Source: Tersicoccus mangrovi (lineage in GTDB: Bacteria; Actinomycetota; Actinomycetes; Actinomycetales; Micrococcaceae). From it: 64,000 nucleotides of DNA. Location: positions 434,001 to 498,000 of the forward strand of contig NZ_JBAJMW010000002.1 in NCBI RefSeq assembly GCF_036881825.1, given 5' to 3'. The notes beneath the pieces are model-generated. The model saw nothing but the letters and a program-made list of their open reading frames with translations. It did not search any database and was not told the DNA's origin. This document shows positions 58,287 through 64,000 of this stretch, piece by piece (position 1 is the stretch's first letter; each line of letters opens with the position of its first letter). Position numbers and translations under genes: made by a program.

Positions 58287-59387
58287 TCACTGCAGTCCGA
58301 GCGCGTCGGCGACGCTCACGACGTCGAACGGGACGCGCGTCGGCTCGATCGCGGACCCGTCGGCCGACTTCAGCGCCCAGTCCGGGTCCTTCAGGCCGTG
58401 GCCGGTGACGGTGATGACGATCGTCTGGCCGGGCTCGACCTCGCCCGCGGCGTGCTTCTTCAGCAGGCCCGCGACGCCCGCGGCGGAGGCGGGCTCGACG
58501 AAGATGCCCTCCTTCGCCGAGAGCCAGCGGTGGGCCTCGAGGATCTGCTCGTCGGTGACGGAGTCGATGAGCCCGCCCGACTCGTCGCGCGCGGCCTCGG
58601 CCTGCTCCCACGAGGCGGGATTGCCGATGCGGATCGCCGTCGCGATGGTGTCCGGCTCGGTGACCGGGTGGCCGAGCACGATGGGCGCGGCGCCGGCCGC
58701 CTGGAAGCCCCACATCCGCGGGCGACGGGTGGCCACCGGGGCCACGGTCTCCCCCGCCTGGTTCTCCCACGGCGTCGAGTACTCGACGTAGCCGCGCCAG
58801 TAGGCGGTGATGTTGCCGGCGTTGCCGACGGGCAGCAGGTGCAGGTCCGGGGCGTCGCCGAGCGCGTCGACGACCTCGAACGAACCCGTCTTCTGGCCCT
58901 CGATGCGCGCCGGGTTGACCGAGTTGACGAGGAACACCGGGTAGGCCTCGGCGAGCTTGCGGGCCACCTCGAGGCAGTTGTCGAAGTTGCCGTCCACCTG
59001 CAGCAGGGTGGCGCCGTGGGCGAGCGCCTGGCTGAGCTTGCCGAGGGAGATCTTGCCCTCGGGCACGAGGACGGCGCAGGTCAGGCCGGCCTGCTTGGCG
59101 TAGGCCGCCGCGGAGGCGGAGGTGTTGCCGGTCGACGCGCACACGACGGCCTGGGCGCCGGCGGCCTTCGCCGCCGTCATCGCCATGGTCATGCCGCGGT
59201 CCTTGAAGGACCCGGTGGGGTTCATGCCCTCGACCTTGATGCGCACGTCGCAGCCGGTCAGCGCGGAGAGGTGCTGGGCCGGCACGAGCGGGGTGCCGCC
59301 CTCGCCGAGGGTCACGACCTCGGTCTGCTCGGTGACCGGCAATCGGTCGGCGTACTCGCGGATCACGCCGCGCCACTGATGAGCCAT
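58287..59387 (-). CDS. thrC: Threonine synthase
   Basis: PLP enzyme converting O-phosphohomoserine to threonine; 366 aa, the short (class II fold, type found in actinobacteria/plants) form. PLP lysine in NPTGSFKDRGM; CASTGNTSASAAAYA; GNAGNITAYWRGY phosphate loop; EPASAAGVAGLLK. One base after hom. Confidence 0.98.
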   Translation of the reverse strand: MAHQWRGVIREYADRLPVTEQTEVVTLGEGGTPLVPAQHLSALTGCDVRIKVEGMNPTGSFKDRGMTMAMTAAKAAGAQAVVCASTGNTSASAAAYAKQAGLTCAVLVPEGKISLGKLSQALAHGATLLQVDGNFDNCLEVARKLAEAYPVFLVNSVNPARIEGQKTGSFEVVDALGDAPDLHLLPVGNAGNITAYWRGYVEYSTPWENQAGETVAPVATRRPRMWGFQAAGAAPIVLGHPVTEPDTIATAIRIGNPASWEQAEAARDESGGLIDSVTDEQILEAHRWLSAKEGIFVEPASAAGVAGLLKKHAAGEVEPGQTIVITVTGHGLKDPDWALKSADGSAIEPTRVPFDVVSVADALGLQ

Positions 59388-59388
59388 C

Positions 59389-60759
59389 TCAGGCCCCTTC
59401 CACTCGCAGGATGCTGGTGACCTCGTGCACGACGTCGAGCTGCCCGACGGCCTCGACGGTGCGGCGCAGGGCCGTGTCGAGGGCCCGGTGCGTGACGATG
59501 CGCAGTTCGGCGTCGCCGCCGGCGCGCTCACCGTCTCCCTCGCTCTGCGCCCCCGCCGTCTCGTCGCCCGCGCCGTCGGTGTGCGTCGACTGGCGCATCG
59601 TCTCGATGGAGACGCCGTGGTCCGCGAAGACGGCGGCGATCGCGGCGAGCACGCCGGACGCGTCGGCGACGCGCAGGCCGATCGCATAGCTGGTGACGAC
59701 GGCCTCGAGCCCGACCGGGGTGACGTGCGCGCCGACGCTCTCGGTGACGCCCGGGCCGCCGAGCACCCGGCGGCGGGCGGAGCTGACGATGTCGCCGAGC
59801 ACCGCGGACGCGGTGGGCACCCCGCCGGCACCGGCGCCGTAGAACATGAGGGACCCGGCGTACTCGGCCTCGATGTAGACGGCGTTGTACGCGCCGCGCA
59901 CGGAGGCGAGCGCGTGCTCGCGCGGCAGGAGCGTCGGGTGGACGCGGACGGCGACGCCGCGGTCGCCGTCGGACGCGCCCTGATCCGCGGGGTTCGCGGG
60001 CACGGTCTCGCAGATGGCGAGGAGCTTGATCACGTAGCCGGCATCGCGCGCGGCGGCGACGTCCTCGGCGGTGATCGCGGTGATGCCCTCGCACCAGACG
60101 TGCGCCCGGTCGAAGCTGGTGTGGAAGGCGAGCGAGGCCAGGATGGTGGCCTTTGCGGCGGCGTCCAGGCCCTCGACGTCCGCCGTCGGGTCCGCCTCGG
60201 CGTACCCGAGGCGCTGTGCGTCGGCCAGCGCGTCGGCGAAGGAGGCGCCCGTGGCGTCCATCGCGTCGAGGATGTAGTTGGTGGTGCCGTTGACGATGCC
60301 GAGGACCTTGGTGATGTTGTCCCCGGCGAGGTTGTCGCGCACGGGCCGGATGATCGGGATGGCCCCGGCGACGGCCGCCTCGTAGGCCAGCTGCACGCCC
60401 GCGTCCTCGGCCGCCGCGTACAGCTCGGGGCCGTGCTCGGCGAGCAGCGCCTTGTTGCCGGTGACGACCGTGGCGCCGGAGGCGAGCGCGGCGAGGATCA
60501 GCGTGCGGGCCGGCTCGATGCCGCCCATCAGCTCCACGACGAGGTCCGCGCCGGCCATCACGGCCTCGGCGTCGGTGCTCAGCAGCTCCCGCGGCAGGTC
60601 CACGGCGCGGGGGGCGTCGACGTCGCGCACGGCGATGCCGGTCAGCGCCAGGCGGGCGCCCACGCGCCCGGCGAGCGCGTCGGCGTCCTCGAGCAGGATC
60701 CGCGCCACCTGGGCACCGACGTTGCCGGCCCCGAGCAGGGCGACCTTCAGCGTCTCCAT
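59389..60759 (-). CDS. hom: Homoserine dehydrogenase with ACT domain
   Basis: Reduces aspartate semialdehyde to homoserine, the branch point to threonine and methionine; 456 aa. NAD(P) site VALLGAGNVGAQVARIL; VVTGNKALLAEHG; GIVNGTTNYIL; AEADPTADVEGLDAAAK; C-terminal ACT domain (ASGVLAAIAAVFADHGVSIETMRQ ... LRIVTHRALD), the usual site of threonine inhibition. A low-complexity acidic/Gly insertion of about 28 residues splits that ACT domain. ATG overlaps the lysA stop by one base (TGATG). Confidence 0.97.
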   Translation of the reverse strand: METLKVALLGAGNVGAQVARILLEDADALAGRVGARLALTGIAVRDVDAPRAVDLPRELLSTDAEAVMAGADLVVELMGGIEPARTLILAALASGATVVTGNKALLAEHGPELYAAAEDAGVQLAYEAAVAGAIPIIRPVRDNLAGDNITKVLGIVNGTTNYILDAMDATGASFADALADAQRLGYAEADPTADVEGLDAAAKATILASLAFHTSFDRAHVWCEGITAITAEDVAAARDAGYVIKLLAICETVPANPADQGASDGDRGVAVRVHPTLLPREHALASVRGAYNAVYIEAEYAGSLMFYGAGAGGVPTASAVLGDIVSSARRRVLGGPGVTESVGAHVTPVGLEAVVTSYAIGLRVADASGVLAAIAAVFADHGVSIETMRQSTHTDGAGDETAGAQSEGDGERAGGDAELRIVTHRALDTALRRTVEAVGQLDVVHEVTSILRVEGA

Positions 60760-62285
60760 CACACGTCCGTCTCTCCCACGGCGTCCGGGACGTCCCGGGC
60801 CAGCAGGTCGGTCTCGGTCTCGCCGCGCACGATGGGGCGGGCCGATCCGTCGCGGACCGCCGTCACCCCCGGCCGCGGCAGGTAGTTGTAGTTGCTCGAC
60901 AGGGACCAGCAGTAGGCCCCGGTCGCGGGCACGGCGAGCACGTCGCCGACCCGCAGGTCGCCGGGCAGGTAGACGTCGCGCACGACGATGTCCCCGCTCT
61001 CGCAGTGCTTGCCGACCACCCGGCACAGCGCCGGTCCGGCGGTCGAGGTGCGGGAGGCGAGCACCGCGGAGTAGTCGGCGTCGTACAGCACGGGGCGGGG
61101 GTTGTCGCTCATCCCGCCGTCGACGGAGACGTAGCGGCGGATCGCCGTCGCGGCGTTCTGCCCCTCGGCGACGTCGACGCGGACGTCCTTGATGGTGCCC
61201 ACGGTGTAGAGGGTGATGCCGGCGGTGCCGACGATCGCCCGGCCCGGCTCGATCGAGATGTGCGGCACGGCCAGGCCGAGGTCGGCGCAGGTCCGGCGCA
61301 CGACGGCGGCGGTCGCGGTGGCGATCTCCGCCGGCTCGCGCGGGGTGTCCCCGGGCACGTAGGCGATGCCGTGCCCCCCACCGAGATCCAGCTCGGGCAG
61401 TTCGACGCCGTGCCGGTCCTTGACGTGCGCGAGGAACGCGAGCAGGCGGCGGGCCGCCGCCTCGAAGCCGTCCGGCTCGAAGATCTGCGAGCCGATGTGG
61501 CAGTGCACGCCGATCAGGTCGATGTGCTCGGCGGCCACGGCGGCGTCGACGGCGGCCTCGGCGGGCGACCCGGTGAAGCCGGCCTCGCTGGTCTCCTGCG
61601 TGTCCCCCGTGAGGGAGAGGCCGAACTTCTGGTCCTCGTGGGCGGTGGCGATGAAGTCGTGGGTGTGGGCGTGCACGCCCGGGGTCAGCCGCAGCATCAC
61701 GGGGGCGCGGACGCCGCGCCGGGCCGCCACGGCTTCGATGCGGGCGATCTCGGGCAGGCTGTCGGCGACGATCCGCGCGACGCCGACGTCGAGGGCGCGC
61801 TCGAGCTCGGCGTCGGACTTGTTGTTGCCGTGCAGGCCCATCCGGGGACCGGGCACGCCCGCGCGCAGGGCGACCAGCATCTCGCCGCCGGACGCGGTGT
61901 CCAGGCACAGGTCCTCCTCGATCACCCAGCGGGCGACCGCGGTGCACAGGAACGCCTTGCCGGCGTAGTACACGTCGACCGTGGTGCGCTGGGCCTCGTC
62001 GTCGCCGGCAGCGAACGCCGCGGTGAAGGCGTCGCGGAAGGCCCGGGCACGGGTGCGGAACTCGTCCTCGGAGAGCACGTAGGCCGGGGTGCCGAGGCGC
62101 TCGGTCAGCTCGGTGAGGCCCACGCCGCCGACGGTCAGGGCACCGGCGTCGTCACGCGCGGCGTCGGCCGGCCAGAGGCCCGGCACGAGCGCGTTCACGT
62201 CGTCGGGGACGGCGAGCCAGGCAGGGGCCAACGGGCTCGCGCCCTCCGCGCCGGTCCCGGCCGCGCTGTTCTCCTGCGCGTTCAC
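60759..62285 (-). CDS. lysA: Diaminopimelate decarboxylase
   Basis: Last step of lysine synthesis; 508 aa, with about 40 extra N-terminal residues. PLP lysine in VDVYYAGKAFL; MGLHGNNKSDAEL; GVHCHIGSQIFEPD; LDLGGGHGIAY; EPGRAIVG; catalytic VVGKHCESGD; and YCWSLSSNYN. GTG overlaps the argS stop (GTGA). An argS-lysA pair is also found in corynebacteria, where it responds to lysine and arginine (established there, untested here). Confidence 0.98.
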   Translation of the reverse strand: MNAQENSAAGTGAEGASPLAPAWLAVPDDVNALVPGLWPADAARDDAGALTVGGVGLTELTERLGTPAYVLSEDEFRTRARAFRDAFTAAFAAGDDEAQRTTVDVYYAGKAFLCTAVARWVIEEDLCLDTASGGEMLVALRAGVPGPRMGLHGNNKSDAELERALDVGVARIVADSLPEIARIEAVAARRGVRAPVMLRLTPGVHAHTHDFIATAHEDQKFGLSLTGDTQETSEAGFTGSPAEAAVDAAVAAEHIDLIGVHCHIGSQIFEPDGFEAAARRLLAFLAHVKDRHGVELPELDLGGGHGIAYVPGDTPREPAEIATATAAVVRRTCADLGLAVPHISIEPGRAIVGTAGITLYTVGTIKDVRVDVAEGQNAATAIRRYVSVDGGMSDNPRPVLYDADYSAVLASRTSTAGPALCRVVGKHCESGDIVVRDVYLPGDLRVGDVLAVPATGAYCWSLSSNYNYLPRPGVTAVRDGSARPIVRGETETDLLARDVPDAVGETDV

Positions 62286-63931
62286 ATGCGCTCCGGCGCG
62301 GAGACGCCGAGCAGGCCCAGGCCGTTGGCGAGCACCTGGCGGGTCGCGTCGTTGAGCCAGCGGCGGGTCCGGTGCGTGTCGGTGACCTCCTCGCCGGACA
62401 GCGGCGTCACGCGGCGCACGTCGTACCAGCGGTGGTAGGTGCCGGCGAGCAGCTCGAGGTGGCGGGCCACGCGGTGCGGCTCGCGGAACTCGGCGGCCTG
62501 GGCGACGACGCCCGGATACTGGCCGAGCGCGGCCAGCAGCGCGGATTCGGTCGGGTGGTCGAAGAGGGACGCGTCGAACGCCTCGGCGCTGCGGTGCACC
62601 CCGGCGGCGTCGGCGTTGCGGCCGACGGCGCACGTGCGGGCGTGGGCGTACTGCACGTAGAACACGGGGTTGTCGTTCGAGTGCCGGACGAGCAGGTCAA
62701 GGTCGATGTCGATGTTCGAGTCGACGGAGTAGCGGGTCAGCGCGTAGCGCGCGGCGTCGACGCCGACCGCCTCGACGAGGTCCTCCATCGTCACCACGGT
62801 GCCCGCGCGCTTGGACATCCGCATCGGCTTGCCGTCGCGCACGAGGTTGACCATCTGCCCGATGAGCACCTCGACCCGGTCCGGGTCGTCGCCCAGCGCC
62901 GCGGCGGCGGCCTTGAGCCGGGCCACATAGCCGTGGTGGTCCGCGCCGAGCATGTAGAGGCAGAGGTCGAACCCGCGTGAGCGCTTGTCCTTGAAGTAGG
63001 CGATGTCCCCGGCGATGTAGGCGGCGTGCCCGTCGGACTTGATCACGACGCGGTCCTTGTCGTCGCCGTAGTCCGTGGACCGCAGCCACCACGCGCCGTC
63101 GGCGAAGTAGAGGGTGTCGGAGGCCTTCAGCTGCTCGAGCAGGGTCTCGACGGCGCCCTCGGTGAAGAGCGAGTCCTCGTGGAAGTAGACGTCGAAGTCG
63201 ACGCCGAACTGGTGCAGGGACCGCTTGATCTCGTCGAACATCAGCGTGACGCCGACCTTGCGGAACACCTCCTGCGGGTCCGGGTCGGTCAGGGCGTCCG
63301 GGCGCAGCCGCAGCACCTGGTCGGCGATCTCGGCGATGTACTCGCCGCCGTAGCCGTCCGCCGGCGCCGGCTCACCGTTCGCGCGGGCCAGCAGCGACCG
63401 GGCGAACCGGTCGATCTGCGCGCCGTGGTCGTTGAAGTAGTACTCGCGGGCGACGTCGGCGCCCTGCGCGGTGAGCACGCGGGCCAGCGCGTCGCCGACC
63501 GCGGCCCAGCGGGTGCCGCCGAGGTGGATCGGCCCGGTGGGGTTGGCGGAGACGAACTCGAGGTTGACCCGGGTCCCGGTCATCGCCGTGCCGGTGCCGA
63601 AGGCCGTCCCGGCCTCGACGACGGTGCGGGCCAGTTCACCGGCGGCCGCGGTGTCGAGGACGATGTTCAGGAAGCCCGGGCCGGCGATGTCGACCGAGGC
63701 GACGCCGTCCACGGCGGCCAGGCGGCCCTGGAGGAGGGCCGCGATCTCGCGCGGCGGCAGGCCCGCCGGCTTGGCCAGCTGGAGGGCGATGTTGGTGGCC
63801 CAGTCCCCGTGCTCCCGGTTCTTCGGTCGCTCCACACGCACCGCCGGGACCGTCGTCAGCGCCAGGTCGCCGGCGTCGACGGCGGCCTGCAGGCACGCAG
63901 CAAGAGCGGAGGAGAGTTCTTCGGGAGTCAC
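62282..63931 (-). CDS. argS: Arginyl-tRNA synthetase
   Basis: Class I synthetase, 549 aa from GTG 63929-63931. HIGH motif appears as HLGG in NPTGPIHLGGTRW; the MSKRAG block stands for KMSKS in GKPMRMSKRAGTVV; C-terminal DALR-type anticodon domain ends ANGLGLLGVSAPERM. Start fixed by TACCCT six bases upstream; an in-frame extension of 21 codons has no family similarity. First gene of the aspartate-family operon. Confidence 0.97.
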   Translation of the reverse strand: MTPEELSSALAACLQAAVDAGDLALTTVPAVRVERPKNREHGDWATNIALQLAKPAGLPPREIAALLQGRLAAVDGVASVDIAGPGFLNIVLDTAAAGELARTVVEAGTAFGTGTAMTGTRVNLEFVSANPTGPIHLGGTRWAAVGDALARVLTAQGADVAREYYFNDHGAQIDRFARSLLARANGEPAPADGYGGEYIAEIADQVLRLRPDALTDPDPQEVFRKVGVTLMFDEIKRSLHQFGVDFDVYFHEDSLFTEGAVETLLEQLKASDTLYFADGAWWLRSTDYGDDKDRVVIKSDGHAAYIAGDIAYFKDKRSRGFDLCLYMLGADHHGYVARLKAAAAALGDDPDRVEVLIGQMVNLVRDGKPMRMSKRAGTVVTMEDLVEAVGVDAARYALTRYSVDSNIDIDLDLLVRHSNDNPVFYVQYAHARTCAVGRNADAAGVHRSAEAFDASLFDHPTESALLAALGQYPGVVAQAAEFREPHRVARHLELLAGTYHRWYDVRRVTPLSGEEVTDTHRTRRWLNDATRQVLANGLGLLGVSAPERM

Positions 63932-63937
63932 CCGTTC

Positions 63938-63943
63938 AGGGTA
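63938..63943 (-). promoter_or_regulatory. -10 element of the argS-thrB operon, leaderless type
   Basis: Minus-strand TACCCT, 6 nt before the argS GTG. The last 57 bases of the window hold nothing else I can name. Confidence 0.65.
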
Positions 63944-64000
63944 CCGGCGCGGCGTGGCGCCCCCGAATCGTTGCGTCGTCGTGCTCCCCCTCATCGCCGA

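Noticed and set aside
314..63900. Many long antisense and out-of-frame open frames, some over 800 codons
   Set aside because: In very GC-rich DNA stop codons are rare off-frame. These overlap strongly supported genes, are low-complexity Arg/Ala/Pro/Gly peptides and show no domains.
1..64000. CRISPR array, tRNA/rRNA genes, prophage, insertion sequence or defence system
   Set aside because: No regularly spaced repeats, cloverleaf-like segments in the gaps, transposase or integrase motifs. The helicase at 15927-17711 has no nuclease or methylase partner, so it is not called a defence system.

Overview
The window is about 64 kb of very GC-rich DNA with one conserved-family gene after another and few gaps. 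It suggests an actinobacterium, most likely order Micrococcales (Micrococcaceae-like); the genus cannot be fixed by eye. The evidence is NucS instead of MutS/MutL, Rho with a long Arg/Asn-rich insertion, the DUF2017, DUF2550, DUF3039 and DUF3817 families, the order argS-lysA-hom-thrC-thrB-rho-prfA-prmC-tsaC followed by a wecA-like gene, atpI and the ATP synthase genes, and frequent GTG starts on leaderless mRNAs. I see no rRNA, tRNA, CRISPR array, phage, transposase or origin.

Layout. 1-3.7 kb: sbcC (cut by the window edge) and sbcD. 3.8-7.9 kb: aquaporin, ADP-ribosylglycohydrolase, DEDDh exonuclease and a DedA protein. 7.9-12.4 kb: the leftward cluster clpS, DUF2017, murI, metallo-hydrolase, rph, rdgB. 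12.4-15.8 kb: rightward NAD salvage (pncB, pncA), an SDR protein and a DUF3817 protein. 15.9-24.5 kb: helicase, MFS transporter, DUF3039 protein, CocE-type hydrolase, Nudix protein and an ABC pair. 24.5-24.9 kb: a gene-free patch with two copies of a 69-bp palindromic repeat. 24.9-31.5 kb: thioredoxin-fold/TPR protein, large unknown membrane protein, AI-2E-type permease, hydrolase, zinc-ribbon protein, nucS. 31.6-36 kb: cspA, then a two-gene operon of a lipid-aminoacylating synthase with a rhomboid-like membrane region and a membrane-anchored esterase. 36.1-44.5 kb: DUF2550, atpCDGAHFEB and atpI. 44.5-50.6 kb: a surface-glycan locus of two divergent operons. 50.6-56.7 kb: DUF389 protein, tsaC, prmC, prfA, rho. 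57.3-63.9 kb: the tight operon argS-lysA-hom-thrC-thrB.

How genes work together. SbcCD is a DNA end-processing nuclease. PncA and PncB recycle nicotinamide to NaMN. Hom, ThrC, ThrB and LysA are the lysine/threonine branches of the aspartate family. The eight ATP synthase subunits have extra hairpins between some cistrons. The glycan locus encodes a 4,6-dehydratase, a polyprenyl-phosphate sugar-1-phosphate transferase, two GT2 glycosyltransferases and a reductase/epimerase, which together look like a QuiNAc-type lipid-linked glycan pathway.

Most noteworthy: sixteen genes whose start codon lies 6-7 nt after a -10-like hexamer (a leaderless promoter grammar), the 69-bp palindromic repeats, the synthase/esterase operon, the glycan locus inserted in conserved synteny, and nested hairpins beside rho and inside the atp operon.
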